Assembly (NCBI RefSeq): GCF_007197755.1
Contig: NZ_CP041636.1
Coordinates: 3,074,001-3,138,000 of the forward strand
DNA from: Ferrovibrio terrae
GTDB lineage: Bacteria; Pseudomonadota; Alphaproteobacteria; Ferrovibrionales; Ferrovibrionaceae
Reading direction: 5' to 3'
DNA length: 64,000 bases
The position numbers and the translations under genes were made by a program. Below the pieces are notes generated by a model, which worked only from the letters and a program-made list of their open reading frames with translations, had not been told where the DNA came from and did not search any database. This document shows, one piece after another, positions 1-9,729 of this stretch (positions within the stretch are counted from its first letter, which is position 1; the number at the start of each line of letters is the position of its first letter).

Positions 1-876
1 GGCCTGATTGGCGGCTTCTGCCATCTCTATATCGGCCAGGAGGCGGTGGTGGTCGGCCTGCAGGCCTGCGCCAAGCTCGGCGACGCCGTCATCACCTCCT
101 ACCGCGACCACGGCCACATGCTGGCGACCGGCATGGACTCTAAGGGCGTGATGGCCGAACTGACCGGCCGCGCCGGCGGCTATTCCAAGGGCAAGGGCGG
201 CTCGATGCATATGTTCAGCCGCGAGAAGCATTTCTACGGCGGCCACGGCATCGTCGGCGCGCAGGTACCGCTCGGCACCGGCCTCGCTTTCGCCCAGCGC
301 TACAACAAGACCGACAACGTCACCTTCTGCTATTTCGGCGATGGCTCGTCCAACCAGGGCCAGGTCTACGAGAGTTTCAATATGGCCGAGCTGTGGAAGC
401 TGCCGGTCATCTATGTGATCGAGAACAACCAGTATGCCATGGGCACTTCGGTGGCCCGCGCCTCGGCGCAGCCGGCGTTGTACAAGCGCGGCGAGAGCTT
501 CGGCATCCAGGGCCGCCAGGTCGACGGCATGAGTGTCGTCGCGGTGAAGGAAGCCGGCGAAGAGGCGGTCGCGCATTGCCGCGCCGGCAAGGGGCCAGTC
601 ATTCTCGAAATGATGACCTATCGCTATCGCGGCCATTCGATGTCCGATCCGGCGAAATACCGCAGCAAGGACGAAGTGACCAAGATGCGCGCCGAGCACG
701 ATCCGATCGATCAGGTGCGCGCGCTGCTGCTGGGCAACAAGATGGTGGATGAAGACGCGCTGAAAGCCATCGACAAGGAGGTCAAGGACATCGTCCAGCA
801 GGCCGCCGACTTCGCGCAGGAAAGCCCCGAGCCCGATCCGTCGGAGCTCTGGACTGACGTCTACGTCGAAGCTTAA
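1..876 (+). CDS. pdhA: Pyruvate dehydrogenase E1 component, alpha subunit (5' truncated by window edge)
   Basis: Thiamine-diphosphate-dependent E1-alpha, which decarboxylates pyruvate in the pyruvate dehydrogenase complex. The frame is open from base 1, so about 290 C-terminal residues are present and roughly the first 50 of a typical 330-345 residue protein lie outside the window. The thiamine-diphosphate motif is visible as GDGSSNQG followed by the ENN that closes the GDG-x(~25)-NN signature, and the conserved [11 protein letters not shown] loop is intact. pdhB follows after 17 nt with a purine-rich ribosome site (GGGAGAG), so this is the first visible gene of a pdhA-pdhB-pdhC-SDR-lpd operon. 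Methionine-like starts inside the frame (for example GTG at 46) are not the true start. Confidence 0.96.
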   Translation, partial: GLIGGFCHLYIGQEAVVVGLQACAKLGDAVITSYRDHGHMLATGMDSKGVMAELTGRAGGYSKGKGGSMHMFSREKHFYGGHGIVGAQVPLGTGLAFAQRYNKTDNVTFCYFGDGSSNQGQVYESFNMAELWKLPVIYVIENNQYAMGTSVARASAQPALYKRGESFGIQGRQVDGMSVVAVKEAGEEAVAHCRAGKGPVILEMMTYRYRGHSMSDPAKYRSKDEVTKMRAEHDPIDQVRALLLGNKMVDEDALKAIDKEVKDIVQQAADFAQESPEPDPSELWTDVYVEA

Positions 877-893
877 GGCCGGGAGAGAAAACG

Positions 894-1118
894 ATGTCGA
901 TTGAAATCCTGATGCCGGCCCTGTCGCCCACGATGACCGAGGGCAAGCTGGCCAAATGGCACAAGCGCGAAGGCGAAGAGGTCAAGGCCGGCGATATCAT
1001 CGCCGAGATCGAGACTGACAAGGCGACGATGGAATTCGAAGCCGTCGATGAAGGCGTGCTGGAGAAGATACTGGTCGCCGAAGGCACCGAGGGTGTCGCC
1101 GTGAACACGCCGATTGCG
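894..1118 (+). repeat. Lipoyl-domain coding repeat, copy 1 (in pdhB)
   Basis: Codons 1-75 of pdhB. The translation differs from codons 1-75 of pdhC at only 7 positions by my alignment, and long stretches agree at synonymous sites too, for example around 985-1018 and 1018-1056. This makes a direct repeat of about 225 bp separated by about 1.4 kb. Confidence 0.85.
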
Positions 1119-2294
1119 TCCTTGCGTGGCGAAGACGAAAAGCCGGGCGCGGCGCCTGCCAGGAAGGAAGAGAAGAAGGCGGAAGCTCCCGTCAAGGTCG
1201 ATGACGGCAAGAAGCAGCCGGAGGAGACCAGGGCCGGTGAGTCCGCCGTGACGACTGCCAAGACGCCGGCGCCGGAACTGAAGGACCCTGCGATCCCTGA
1301 GGGCACGCAGTTCGTCTCCATGACGGTGCGCGAGGCGATCCGCGAGGGCATGTCGGAAGAGATGCGCCGCGATCCCAAGGTTTTCCTGATGGGCGAGGAA
1401 GTGGCGCAGTATCAGGGCGCCTACAAGATCAGCCAGGGCATGCTGGACGAATTCGGCCCCGACCGCGTGATCGATACGCCGATCACCGAACAGGGCTTTG
1501 CCGGCCTTGGTGTCGGCGCGGCCTTTGGCGGCCTGCGCCCGATTGTCGAATTCATGACGTTCAATTTCTCGATGCAGGCCATCGACCAGATCGTCAATTC
1601 GGCGGCCAAGACGCTGTATATGTCGGGTGGCCAGATGGGTAGCCCCATCGTGTTCCGTGGCCCGAACGGCGCTGCGGCCCGCGTCGGCGCGCAGCATTCA
1701 CAATGTTATGCCGCCTGGTATTCGCATATCCCGGGCCTGAAGGTGGTCGCGCCGTACAGCGCTGCCGACTTCAAGGGCCTGATCAAGGCCGCGATCCGCG
1801 ACCCCAATCCGGTCATCTTCCTCGAGAACGAAATCCTCTACGGCCGCAGCTTCGATGTGCCGAAGCTGGACGATTATGTCGTGCCGATCGGCAAGGCGCG
1901 CGTCGCCCGTGAAGGCAAGGATGTCACGCTCGTGGGTTACTCGATTGCGGTCGGCCATGCGCTGGCCGCTGCCGAGAAGCTGGCGGCAGAGGGCATCGAG
2001 GCCGAGGTGATCGACCTGCGCACCATCCGTCCGATGGACCACGAGACCATCATCAAGTCGGTGCAGAAGACCAACCGCATCGTCACGGTGGAAGAGGGCT
2101 TCCCGCAGTCGGGCATCGGCGCCGAAATTGCCGCCGTCATGATGGAAAAGGCCTTCGACTATCTCGATGCGCCGGTGGTGCGCGTGCATGGCAAGGATGT
2201 GCCGATGCCCTACGCCGCCAATCTGGAAAAGCTGGCGCTGGTGACGGTGCCGGAAATCGTCGCGGCGGCGAAAGCCGTCTGCTACCGCAAGTAA
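894..2294 (+). CDS. pdhB: Pyruvate dehydrogenase E1 component, beta subunit with N-terminal lipoyl domain
   Basis: E1-beta subunit of pyruvate dehydrogenase, 466 residues. Unlike the E. coli enzyme it begins with a biotinyl-lipoyl domain (residues 1 to about 78) whose lipoylation site is Lys43 in the [10 protein letters not shown] motif. A charged Lys/Glu/Ala/Pro linker follows (about 80-130), then the transketolase pyrimidine-binding and C-terminal domains (about 135-466). Fusion of a lipoyl domain to E1-beta is a known feature of many alphaproteobacteria. The first 75 residues are nearly the same as the N-terminus of the next gene product, PdhC. pdhC starts 14 nt downstream behind a GGGAGG ribosome site. 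Confidence 0.97.
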   Translation: MSIEILMPALSPTMTEGKLAKWHKREGEEVKAGDIIAEIETDKATMEFEAVDEGVLEKILVAEGTEGVAVNTPIASLRGEDEKPGAAPARKEEKKAEAPVKVDDGKKQPEETRAGESAVTTAKTPAPELKDPAIPEGTQFVSMTVREAIREGMSEEMRRDPKVFLMGEEVAQYQGAYKISQGMLDEFGPDRVIDTPITEQGFAGLGVGAAFGGLRPIVEFMTFNFSMQAIDQIVNSAAKTLYMSGGQMGSPIVFRGPNGAAARVGAQHSQCYAAWYSHIPGLKVVAPYSAADFKGLIKAAIRDPNPVIFLENEILYGRSFDVPKLDDYVVPIGKARVAREGKDVTLVGYSIAVGHALAAAEKLAAEGIEAEVIDLRTIRPMDHETIIKSVQKTNRIVTVEEGFPQSGIGAEIAAVMMEKAFDYLDAPVVRVHGKDVPMPYAANLEKLALVTVPEIVAAAKAVCYRK

Positions 2295-2308
2295 GGGAGG
2301 ACCGAAGG

Positions 2309-2533
2309 ATGCCGATCGATATCCTGATGCCGGCCCTCTCGCCCACGATGACCGAGGGCAAGCTGGCGAAGTGGCACAAGCGCGAAGGCGACGAGGTCAA
2401 GGCCGGCGATATCATCGCCGAGATCGAGACCGACAAGGCGACGATGGAATTCGAAGCCGTCGATGAAGGCAAGATCGGCAAGATCCTGGTCGCCGAGGGC
2501 GCCGAGGGCGTCGCCGTGAACACGCCGATTGCC
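2309..2533 (+). repeat. Lipoyl-domain coding repeat, copy 2 (in pdhC)
   Basis: Codons 1-75 of pdhC, the partner of the repeat at 894-1118. The near identity suggests recent duplication or ongoing gene conversion between the two lipoyl domains of the complex. Confidence 0.85.
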
Positions 2534-3601
2534 GTGCTGCTGGAGGAAGGCGAAAGCGCCTCTGACGCGAAAGCTGCGCCCCAAAAGGCAGAGGCCAGGA
2601 AGGAAGAGAAGAAGACTGAGGCCGCGCCTGCGCCCAGGGCTGAAGAGAAGACGGCCGAAGCTCCCAAGCCGGCTGCGGCTCCGGCGCCTGCCGCCAAGAG
2701 CGGTGATCGCGTCTTTGCCTCGCCGCTGGCCCGCCGTATGGCCGAACAGGCCGGCATCGACCTGAAGGCAGTGAAGGGCAGCGGTCCGCATGGCCGCATC
2801 GTCAAGGCCGACGTCGAGAAAGCACCGAAAGGCGCGGCGGCTCCGGCGGCTGCTGCCGGGAAGGCTGCGGCTCCGGTGGCGTCGGGTCCCGGCGCGCGTC
2901 AGCTCGCCGACCTGCTCAAGATGCCCTACAAGCTCGAGCCGCTCTCAGGCATGCGCAAGACCATCGCGCGCCGCCTGACCGAGTCCAAGCAGACGGTGCC
3001 GCATTTCTATCTCACCATCGACACCGAGATCGACGAGCTGCTGTCCCTGCGCAAGCGGCTCAACGACAAGACCGACGCCAAGATCAGCGTGAATGATTTC
3101 GTCATTCGCGCCGTGGCGCTGGCGCTCAAGAAAGTGCCCACCGCCAATGCGAGCTTCGACGACAGCGGCATGATGTATTACGAACATGCCGATATCTCGG
3201 TCGCGGTGGCGACGCCGAACGGCCTGATCACGCCGATCATCAAGGCGGCGGAAGGCAAGGGACTGACGCAGATCGCGGGCGAGATGAAAGATCTCGCGGC
3301 GCGGGCGCGGGATGGCAAGCTGAAGCCTGAGGAATACCAGGGCGGCACCTTCTCGATCTCGAATCTCGGCATGTTCGGCATCAAGCAGTTCGAGGCGGTG
3401 ATCAATCCGCCGCAGGGCTGCATTCTCGCCATCGGTGCCGGCGAACAGCGTCCCATCGTGAAGAACGGCCAGATCGTGCCGGCCACGATCATGACCTGCA
3501 CGCTGTCGGTCGATCATCGCGCCGTCGATGGTGCTGTCGGCGCGCAGTTCCTGCAGGCCTTCAAGGGCTTCATCGACGACCCGCTCACCATGCTGCTGTG
3601 A
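2309..3601 (+). CDS. pdhC: Dihydrolipoamide acetyltransferase (E2 of pyruvate dehydrogenase)
   Basis: E2 core enzyme that transfers the acetyl group from lipoamide to CoA, 430 residues. Domain order: one lipoyl domain (residues 1-78, modified Lys43), an Ala/Pro/Lys-rich swinging linker, a peripheral-subunit-binding domain (about 132-168, containing ASPLARRMAEQ and GPHGRI), a second Ala/Pro linker, and the catalytic domain (about 200-430). The catalytic motif DHRAVDGA lies near the C-terminus. It follows pdhB directly and precedes an SDR gene and lpd, so the whole complex is encoded together. Confidence 0.97.
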   Translation: MPIDILMPALSPTMTEGKLAKWHKREGDEVKAGDIIAEIETDKATMEFEAVDEGKIGKILVAEGAEGVAVNTPIAVLLEEGESASDAKAAPQKAEARKEEKKTEAAPAPRAEEKTAEAPKPAAAPAPAAKSGDRVFASPLARRMAEQAGIDLKAVKGSGPHGRIVKADVEKAPKGAAAPAAAAGKAAAPVASGPGARQLADLLKMPYKLEPLSGMRKTIARRLTESKQTVPHFYLTIDTEIDELLSLRKRLNDKTDAKISVNDFVIRAVALALKKVPTANASFDDSGMMYYEHADISVAVATPNGLITPIIKAAEGKGLTQIAGEMKDLAARARDGKLKPEEYQGGTFSISNLGMFGIKQFEAVINPPQGCILAIGAGEQRPIVKNGQIVPATIMTCTLSVDHRAVDGAVGAQFLQAFKGFIDDPLTMLL

Positions 3602-3611
3602 GTCCGTGACA

Positions 3612-4313
3612 ATGGCTGACAAGGTTGCAATCGTCACCGGCGCCGGCAAGGGCATGGGCGCCGGGATCCTCAAGAAACTCGCCGCCGATGGCTACAGGGT
3701 GGCGGCGATGTCGCCCTCGGGTGCCGCCAAGACTCTCGCCGAAAGTCTCGGCGGTGTCGGCACGGCCGGTTCCAATGCCAAGGCGGACGACGTCAAGGCG
3801 CTGGTCGATCTCACGCTGCAGACGTATGGCCGCATCGATGCCGTGGTGAACAACACCGGCCATCCGCCCAAGGGCAAGCTGCTCGACCTCGATGATGCCG
3901 CCTGGACCACCGGTTTCGAGCTGGTGCATCTGGCGGTGATCCGCATGGTGCGGCTGGTCACGCCGGTGATGCTCAAACAAGGCGGCGGGGCGTTTGTGAA
4001 TCTGCTGACCTATGCCACCTTCGAGCCGGAAGCCGATTTCCCGATTTCCGGCCCGGTGCGCGCGGCGGTGGCGGCGTTTTCCAAGGTCTATGCCGACCAG
4101 TATGCGGCGCAGGGCATCCGCATGAACAATGTGCTGCCCGGCTTCATCGACAGCCTGCCGGCCAAGGATGAGCGCGTGGCGCGTATCCCGATGAAACGCT
4201 ATGGCACGGTGCGCGAGATCAGCGACACCGTCGCTTTCCTGCTGTCGGAGCAGGCGAGCTACATCACCGGTCAGAATATCCGCGTCGACGGCGGCATTAC
4301 CCGCTCCGTGTAA
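3612..4313 (+). CDS. SDR-family protein with a divergent active site, in the pdh operon
   Basis: A 233-residue short-chain dehydrogenase/reductase fold. The dinucleotide motif TGAGKGMG is near the N-terminus, NNTG replaces the usual NNAG, and the C-terminal GGxxDGG-like end (RVDGGI) is present. The catalytic YxxxK is not: where it should fall the sequence reads SGPVR, giving Ser for Tyr and Arg for Lys. I recall a divergent SDR subgroup in alphaproteobacteria with this kind of replacement, so it is probably not a pseudogene, but classical SDR catalysis is doubtful. The start at ATG 3612 was chosen because the reading frame upstream (from 3528) overlaps pdhC and has no SDR character. It lies 10 nt after pdhC and 11 nt before lpd. 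Substrate unknown. Confidence 0.88.
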   Translation: MADKVAIVTGAGKGMGAGILKKLAADGYRVAAMSPSGAAKTLAESLGGVGTAGSNAKADDVKALVDLTLQTYGRIDAVVNNTGHPPKGKLLDLDDAAWTTGFELVHLAVIRMVRLVTPVMLKQGGGAFVNLLTYATFEPEADFPISGPVRAAVAAFSKVYADQYAAQGIRMNNVLPGFIDSLPAKDERVARIPMKRYGTVREISDTVAFLLSEQASYITGQNIRVDGGITRSV

Positions 4314-4324
4314 AGAGGCACACC

Positions 4325-5731
4325 ATGGCTGATACCAGTTTCGATCTGATCGTCATCGGCAGCGGCCCGGGCGGCTACACCACGGCGATCCGCGCCAGCC
4401 AGCTCGGCATGAAGACCGCGATCATCGAGCGCGAACATCTGGGCGGCATCTGCCTGAACTGGGGCTGCATCCCGACCAAGGCTTTGCTGCGCTCGGCCGA
4501 GATCTATTCCAACATCAAGCATGCCGAGGCCTTCGGTTTCACTGTTGAAGGCAAGGTGACGATCGACACCAAGAAGGTGGTCGAGCGTTCGCGTAAGGTG
4601 GCGGCGCAGCTGTCGGGCGGCGTGAAGCACCTGATGAAAAAGAACAAGGTCACGGTCTTCGACGGCCATGGCGTGCTGAATGGCGCCGGCAAGGTGAAAG
4701 TCACCAAGGACGACAAGCCGGTCGCCGACCTGACCGCCAAGCATATCATCCTCGCCACCGGCGCACGGGCGCGCTCGCTGCCCGGCCTGGAGCCGGATGG
4801 CAAGCTGGTCTGGACCTACAAGGAAGCCATGGTCCCGTCGACGCTGCCGAAGAGCCTTCTGGTGATCGGCTCGGGCGCCATCGGCATCGAATTCGCCAGC
4901 TTCTATCGCCAGCTCGGTTCGGACGTCACGGTCGTTGAAGTGATGGACCGCGTGCTGCCGGTGGAAGACGAGGAAATCTCAGGGCTGGCCAAGAAGGCCT
5001 TCGAGAAGCAGGGCATGAAAATCCATCTCGGCACCACCGTGACGGCGCTGAAGAAGGGCATCGACACCGTCACCGCCGTGCTGAAGGACAAGGCCGGCAA
5101 GGAAAGCGAAATCACCGTCGAACGCGTGATCCTCGCCGTCGGCATCGTCGGCAATGTCGAGAATATCGGGCTCGAGACCACCAAGGTGAAGGTCGAGAAG
5201 ACCCATGTGGTGACGGACGAATACAGCCGCACCGCCGAGCCCGGCATCTATGCCATCGGCGATCTGACCGGTCCGCCCTGGCTGGCGCACAAGGCCGGCC
5301 ATGAAGGCGTGATCTGCGTCGAGAAGATCGCCGGCGAGAAGGATGTCCATCCGCTCAATATCTCCAACATCCCGGGCTGCACCTACTGCACCCCGCAGGT
5401 GGCCAGCGTCGGCCTGACCGAGGCCGCCGCGAAGGCCAAGGGCCACGAGGTGCGCATCGGCCGCTATCCCTTCCTCGCCAATGGCAAGGCGATTGCGCTG
5501 GGCGAGCCGGAAGGCCTGGTCAAGACGGTGTTCGACAAGAAGACCGGCGAGCTGCTCGGCGCCCATATGATCGGCGCGGAAGTGACCGAGCTGATCCAGG
5601 GTTTTGGTATTGCCAAGACCCTGGAGACCACCGAGGCCGAGCTGATGCATGCCATCTTCCCGCATCCGACGCTCTCGGAAATGATGCATGAATCGGTGCT
5701 GGACGCTTACGGCAAGGCGCTGAATTTCTAG
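4325..5731 (+). CDS. lpdA: Dihydrolipoyl dehydrogenase (E3)
   Basis: Flavoprotein that reoxidises dihydrolipoamide of 2-oxoacid dehydrogenase complexes using NAD+, 468 residues. The N-terminal FAD motif is GSGPGGY, the redox-active disulfide pair is Cys43/Cys48 in GGICLNWGCIPTKA, the NAD-binding motif is GSGAIGIEF, and the dimer-interface His-Glu pair sits in HPTLSEMMHE near the C-terminus. An AGAGG ribosome site precedes the ATG by a few bases. It is the last gene of the pdh operon and could also serve 2-oxoglutarate dehydrogenase or the glycine cleavage system. Confidence 0.97.
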   Translation: MADTSFDLIVIGSGPGGYTTAIRASQLGMKTAIIEREHLGGICLNWGCIPTKALLRSAEIYSNIKHAEAFGFTVEGKVTIDTKKVVERSRKVAAQLSGGVKHLMKKNKVTVFDGHGVLNGAGKVKVTKDDKPVADLTAKHIILATGARARSLPGLEPDGKLVWTYKEAMVPSTLPKSLLVIGSGAIGIEFASFYRQLGSDVTVVEVMDRVLPVEDEEISGLAKKAFEKQGMKIHLGTTVTALKKGIDTVTAVLKDKAGKESEITVERVILAVGIVGNVENIGLETTKVKVEKTHVVTDEYSRTAEPGIYAIGDLTGPPWLAHKAGHEGVICVEKIAGEKDVHPLNISNIPGCTYCTPQVASVGLTEAAAKAKGHEVRIGRYPFLANGKAIALGEPEGLVKTVFDKKTGELLGAHMIGAEVTELIQGFGIAKTLETTEAELMHAIFPHPTLSEMMHESVLDAYGKALNF

Positions 5732-5744
5732 GATTCCGGGGCTG

Positions 5745-5773
5745 GTGCCAGGGCAGGGGCTTTTCTGTATACT
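5745..5773 (+). promoter_or_regulatory. Candidate sigma70-type promoter for lipA
   Basis: GTGCCA (5745-5750) and TATACT (5768-5773) are separated by 17 nt, about 48 nt before the lipA GTG start. The match is by eye; transcription from the pdh operon could also reach lipA. Confidence 0.4.
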
Positions 5774-5821
5774 GCTCCCGCGCTACCTCAGCCCTAGAGG
5801 TCGCCAAAGGATTTAAAAGTC

Positions 5822-6778
5822 GTGGCCATCAACGTTCATCCCCTGCCGGTCCGCCATCCCGAGAAGGCCCACAAGCCTGACACGCCGATGCTGCGCAAAC
5901 CGGACTGGATCCGGGTGAAGGCCCCGACCTCGCCGGAAGTGGCCGAGACGCGCCGGCTGATGCGCGAACTCAATCTCAATACCGTCTGCGAGGAAGCGGC
6001 CTGCCCGAATCTGGGCGAATGCTGGAAGCAGAAGCATGCCACCGTGATGATCCTCGGTGCGGTCTGCACCCGGGCCTGCGCCTTCTGCAATGTCGCCACC
6101 GGCAAGCCGGACGGTGTCGATGCGCATGAACCCGAGCATGTCGCGGAAGCCGTCGGCAAGCTGGGCCTGCATCATGTGGTGATCACCTCAGTTGATCGCG
6201 ATGACCTGCCCGATGGCGGTGCGTCGCAGTTCGTCAAGACCATCGAGGCGATCCGCAAATCCTCGCCGACCACCACAATCGAGATCCTGACGCCTGACTT
6301 CATCCGCAAGCCCGGCGCCATCGAGGCGGTCGTGGCCGCACGGCCCGATGTCTACAACCACAATCTCGAGACCGTACCGCGCCTCTATCCGACCATCCGG
6401 CCCGGCGCGCGTTACTTTGCTTCGCTGCAGCTGCTGGCGAAGGTGAAGGAACTCGATCCGATGATGTTCACCAAGTCTGGCCTCATGGTCGGTCTGGGTG
6501 AGGAAAAGATCGAGATCATGCAGGTGATGGACGACATGCGCGCCGCCGATGTCGACTTCATCACCATCGGCCAGTATCTGCAGCCGACCCGCAAGCATGC
6601 CGAGGTGAAGCATTTCGTCACGCCCGATGAATTCGCGGCCTATACCACGATTGCGACCTCGAAGGGGTTCCTGACGGTGTCGGCCTCGCCGCTGACGCGC
6701 TCGTCGCATCATGCCGGCGACGATTTCGCCCGCCTGCGTGCGGCCCGCGAAGCCAAGTTCGCGGCCAGGACGGCCTGA
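5822..6778 (+). CDS. lipA: Lipoyl synthase
   Basis: Radical-SAM enzyme that inserts two sulfur atoms into protein-bound octanoyl groups, 318 residues. The radical-SAM cysteines are in CTRACAFCN, and the auxiliary cluster cysteines are in [12 protein letters not shown] upstream of it. The C-terminal R-S-S-Y/H-type motif appears as TRSSHHA. The GTG at 5822 fits the usual length. It sits directly after the pdh operon, whose PdhB and PdhC carry the lipoyl domains it modifies, while lipB lies at about 59 kb. The next gene begins 7 nt after its stop, implying cotranscription. Confidence 0.97.
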   Translation: MAINVHPLPVRHPEKAHKPDTPMLRKPDWIRVKAPTSPEVAETRRLMRELNLNTVCEEAACPNLGECWKQKHATVMILGAVCTRACAFCNVATGKPDGVDAHEPEHVAEAVGKLGLHHVVITSVDRDDLPDGGASQFVKTIEAIRKSSPTTTIEILTPDFIRKPGAIEAVVAARPDVYNHNLETVPRLYPTIRPGARYFASLQLLAKVKELDPMMFTKSGLMVGLGEEKIEIMQVMDDMRAADVDFITIGQYLQPTRKHAEVKHFVTPDEFAAYTTIATSKGFLTVSASPLTRSSHHAGDDFARLRAAREAKFAARTA

Positions 6779-6785
6779 GTTTTCG

Positions 6786-7262
6786 GTGTCGACCCACGCC
6801 GAAAAACGCATCCTGCCCTATCGGCCTGACCAGATGTACGCGCTGGTCGCCGGCATCGAGCATTACCCGAAATTCCTGCCCTGGTGCGTTGGTGCCCGCA
6901 TCCGCGAGCGCACCGCCAATGTGGTGGTGGCCGACCTGATCATCGGCTTCAAGGTGTTCCGCGAGCGCTTCACCAGCCGCGTGACCTTGGACCCCGACGG
7001 CAACCGGATCGACGTGGAATACACCGAGGGGCCGTTCAAATACCTGAAGAACCACTGGATATTCCTGCCCCACGCGGAAGGCTGCGAGATCGACTTTTAT
7101 GTCGATTTTGAATTCCGCTCAAAATTGCTGCAGAAAACCATCGAGCTGCTGTTTAACGAAGCCGTCAAACGCATGGTCGGCGCCTTCGAGACGCGGGCGA
7201 AGCAGCTTTACGGCGAGAATGGATTATCCCTGCCGCCCGGTGCTACGATCACGGCACTCTGA
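6786..7262 (+). CDS. Coq10/RatA-like START-domain protein (ubiquinone-binding family)
   Basis: A 158-residue single-domain SRPBCC/START protein, recognisable from the N-terminal pattern around LPYRPDQMYALVAGIEHYPKFLPWC and the central RFTSRV strand. Family members bind ubiquinone (Coq10) or are annotated as RatA toxin of a type II pair. Here there is no antitoxin-like partner, and linkage to lipA is common in alphaproteobacteria, which favours a ubiquinone-related role. The start is taken as GTG 6786, 7 nt after the lipA stop; the longer frame from 6711 overlaps lipA and reads as out-of-frame lipA sequence. Confidence 0.85.
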   Translation: MSTHAEKRILPYRPDQMYALVAGIEHYPKFLPWCVGARIRERTANVVVADLIIGFKVFRERFTSRVTLDPDGNRIDVEYTEGPFKYLKNHWIFLPHAEGCEIDFYVDFEFRSKLLQKTIELLFNEAVKRMVGAFETRAKQLYGENGLSLPPGATITAL

Positions 7263-7304
7263 CCCGGCTCGCACGTTATTGCTGAGCCCAACACGGAGTT
7301 CAGT

Positions 7305-8741
7305 ATGGTGGCCCTGCCTACGCTTCCCAATATCTCGATTTCCGGCACCCTGCTGGAGCGCGGCCTGCGCAGCCTGGTCGGCGCCTGGCGCGGCATTGCC
7401 GGCGGCGATGAAACCGCCCAGCTGGCCCGCGACGGCCTGACCGATGCGAAAGACGCCGAGCGGTTGCGTGCGTTGTTCATCGAATGCCTGGAAGCCCGCG
7501 GCGGCGAGGTCTCGGCCCGCGCCCGGGCGGCGGCGCTCGGCCGGCTCTATCTCGGCTTCGACGATGCCGGCAAGAAGGCTTTCCTGCAGGTGCTGGCCAA
7601 CGGCTTCGCCGCTGACGAGGTGGCGCTGGATAAGGCCATTGCCGATGTGCAGCGCGCTGCCGAGCCGGCGACGCGGCACAAGGCGCAGCGCGCGCTCCGG
7701 GCGGCGCTGACGCCGCCGCGTCAAAGATTGCTGACCCAGTTCACGGCCTTGCCGCAGGGCGTGAAATTCCTGGTCGACATGCGCGCCGATGCGCTGCGCT
7801 TCCGCAAGGAAGCGCCAGAGCTTGGCATCGTCGAGGCCGATCTGGAAGACCTGCTCGTCGGCTGGTTCGACGTCGGTTTCCTTGAGCTGCAGCGCATCTC
7901 GTGGAACAGCCCGGCGGCCCTGCTGGAAAAGCTGATCGCCTACGAAGCCGTGCATGCGATCGAAAGCTGGGACGACCTGCGCAATCGCCTCGATGCCGAC
8001 CGGCGCTGCTATGCCTTCTTCCATCCGCGCATGCCGCTCGAGCCGCTGATCTTCGTCGAGGTCGCGCTGGTCAAGGGCATTGCCGGCAATGTGCAGGCGC
8101 TGCTCGATCAGGCGCAACCGGTGATGGACCCGAAGGACGCCGATACGGCGATCTTCTACTCGATCTCCAACACGCAGACCGGCCTGCGCGGCATTTCATT
8201 TGGCAACTTCCTGATCAAGCGCGTGGTCGATGACCTGTCACGCGACCTGCCGAACCTGAAGCAGTTCTCGACGCTGTCGCCGATCCCGGGCTTCCGCAAA
8301 TGGCTGGAAGAGACAGTGGCCGATGGCGCGCCAGATCTGGTCGACGGGCGCAGCCGTGATGAGCTGAGCCATGCGCTGGGCCAGCGCTTCGCCAAGGGCA
8401 TGCTGCCGGCGCTGCTGAAGGATCACGCCTGGACGGACAATGCCGCGCTGACCGAGGCGCTGAAGCCCGTGCTGCTGCGGCTGGGCGCGCGCTATCTGCT
8501 CAGCACAGATGTGAAGAACAAGCCGCTCGATCCGGTGGCGCGTTTCCATCTCAGCAACGGCTCGCAGGTGCATCGCCTGAACTGGATGGGCGACCGTTCG
8601 CGCAACGGCCTGAAGCAGTCAGCCGGCCTGATGGTGAACTATCTCTACCGGCTGGACGATATCGACCAGAACCACGAGCGTTTCGTGCGTGATGGCACGA
8701 TTGCGGCCTCGGGCGAAGTCAGGCGGCAGGCTGACCTTTAG
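7305..8741 (+). CDS. Malonyl-CoA decarboxylase
   Basis: A 478-residue protein of the MCD family, which converts malonyl-CoA to acetyl-CoA and CO2. Diagnostic stretches are [18 protein letters not shown], the [20 protein letters not shown] signature of the GNAT-like catalytic domain, and ARFHLSNG with the conserved His near residue 410. The N-terminal third is the helical MCD domain. A CGGAG ribosome site precedes ATG 7305. The gene stands alone on the plus strand and ends against the convergent pncC gene, with which it shares 4 nt. Confidence 0.92.
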   Translation: MVALPTLPNISISGTLLERGLRSLVGAWRGIAGGDETAQLARDGLTDAKDAERLRALFIECLEARGGEVSARARAAALGRLYLGFDDAGKKAFLQVLANGFAADEVALDKAIADVQRAAEPATRHKAQRALRAALTPPRQRLLTQFTALPQGVKFLVDMRADALRFRKEAPELGIVEADLEDLLVGWFDVGFLELQRISWNSPAALLEKLIAYEAVHAIESWDDLRNRLDADRRCYAFFHPRMPLEPLIFVEVALVKGIAGNVQALLDQAQPVMDPKDADTAIFYSISNTQTGLRGISFGNFLIKRVVDDLSRDLPNLKQFSTLSPIPGFRKWLEETVADGAPDLVDGRSRDELSHALGQRFAKGMLPALLKDHAWTDNAALTEALKPVLLRLGARYLLSTDVKNKPLDPVARFHLSNGSQVHRLNWMGDRSRNGLKQSAGLMVNYLYRLDDIDQNHERFVRDGTIAASGEVRRQADL

Positions 8742-9247
8742 TCCTTGCTGGCGATCATCTGCGCCAGCATTTCCCCGGCCAGGTTCAGCGCGTCTTCCAC
8801 CGTGGCCAGACGTACGGCCGAACGGCCGATCTCGCCATAGGTCATGCGCAGATGCATGGTTTCCTGGCCATGGCCGGCCACCGCGATATGCACCAGCCCG
8901 ACCGGCTTGGTCGGCGTGCCGCCGCCGGGGCCGGCGATGCCGGTGCAGGCAATCGCGATATCAGCGTTGCTCTTGCGCAGGCAGCCTTCCGCCATTGCGC
9001 GCGCGACCGGCTCCGACACCGCGCCATGGCCGGCGACGATCTCGGCGGGCACACCCAGGGAATAGATTTTCGCGTCGTTCGAGTAAGTGACGTAGCCGCG
9101 CTCCACCACATCCGACGAGCCGGCGATCTCGGTCAGTGTCGCCGCGATCAGCCCGCCGGTGCAGGATTCCGCCGTGGCCAGCATGACTTTTGCCTCGCGG
9201 CAGCGCTGCAGCAGGGTTTCAGCCAGGCGGAGCAGGGTGTCGTCCAT
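8738..9247 (-). CDS. pncC: Nicotinamide-nucleotide amidase (CinA C-terminal domain, PncC)
   Basis: A 169-residue stand-alone CinA_C domain that deamidates NMN in pyridine nucleotide salvage. The nucleophile Ser lies in TAESCTGGL and the glycine-rich [15 protein letters not shown] loop is intact. The start is ATG at 9247; the frame continues upstream to 9460 but that part is antisense-like sequence over pgpA. It is 8 nt downstream of pgpA in a probable ispDF-pgpA-pncC operon, an arrangement seen in other alphaproteobacteria. Its stop codon overlaps the convergent malonyl-CoA decarboxylase stop. Confidence 0.94.
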   Translation of the reverse strand: MDDTLLRLAETLLQRCREAKVMLATAESCTGGLIAATLTEIAGSSDVVERGYVTYSNDAKIYSLGVPAEIVAGHGAVSEPVARAMAEGCLRKSNADIAIACTGIAGPGGGTPTKPVGLVHIAVAGHGQETMHLRMTYGEIGRSAVRLATVEDALNLAGEMLAQMIASKD

Positions 9248-9255
9248 GATGTCTC

Positions 9256-9729
9256 TTACCAGAAATACACAAGGGCCAGCATGACCAGCATGCCATAAAC
9301 GCCGGCGAAGAGATCGTCGATCAGCACGCCGGGTGCACCGCTCAGCGTGTTGTCGGCCCAGGAGGCCGGCCAGATCTTGGTGGTGTCGAAAAAGCGGAAG
9401 ACGGCAAACGCGGCGAGATAGAAGACCGGATCGCAGGGCACGAAGATCAGCGTCAGCCACTGGCCCGCCACTTCATCGATGACCACTTCGCCGGGATCCT
9501 CGCCGGGCCAGCGCACCAGGAACAGGCGTATCGCCCAGAGCGCCACAAACGATATGAGTGCCGCTGCAATCGCCAGCGCCCATGGTCCGCCATACATCTG
9601 CAGGAACCACGCGAACGGCAGCGCGCCGGCCGAGCCCCAGGTGCCGGGCGCCGGCTTCATCTTGCCGAGGCCGAACCAGGTGCAGAGTACGAAGGGCAGG
9701 GCATACATATTGAGTCTCGGCATATTCAT
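9256..9729 (-). CDS. pgpA: Phosphatidylglycerophosphatase A
   Basis: Inner-membrane phosphatase that makes phosphatidylglycerol from its phosphate, 157 residues with about four hydrophobic segments. Conserved family motifs are [16 protein letters not shown] and the acidic DDLFAGVYG near the C-terminus. The ATG at 9729 overlaps the ispDF TGA (an ATGA junction), which supports this start and translational coupling; a second in-frame ATG two codons later is also possible. Confidence 0.94.
   Translation of the reverse strand: MNMPRLNMYALPFVLCTWFGLGKMKPAPGTWGSAGALPFAWFLQMYGGPWALAIAAALISFVALWAIRLFLVRWPGEDPGEVVIDEVAGQWLTLIFVPCDPVFYLAAFAVFRFFDTTKIWPASWADNTLSGAPGVLIDDLFAGVYGMLVMLALVYFW

Noticed and set aside
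6786-7262. RatA toxin of a type II toxin-antitoxin system
   Set aside because: No antitoxin partner gene is present, and lipA linkage and the START fold fit the Coq10-like ubiquinone-binding role better.
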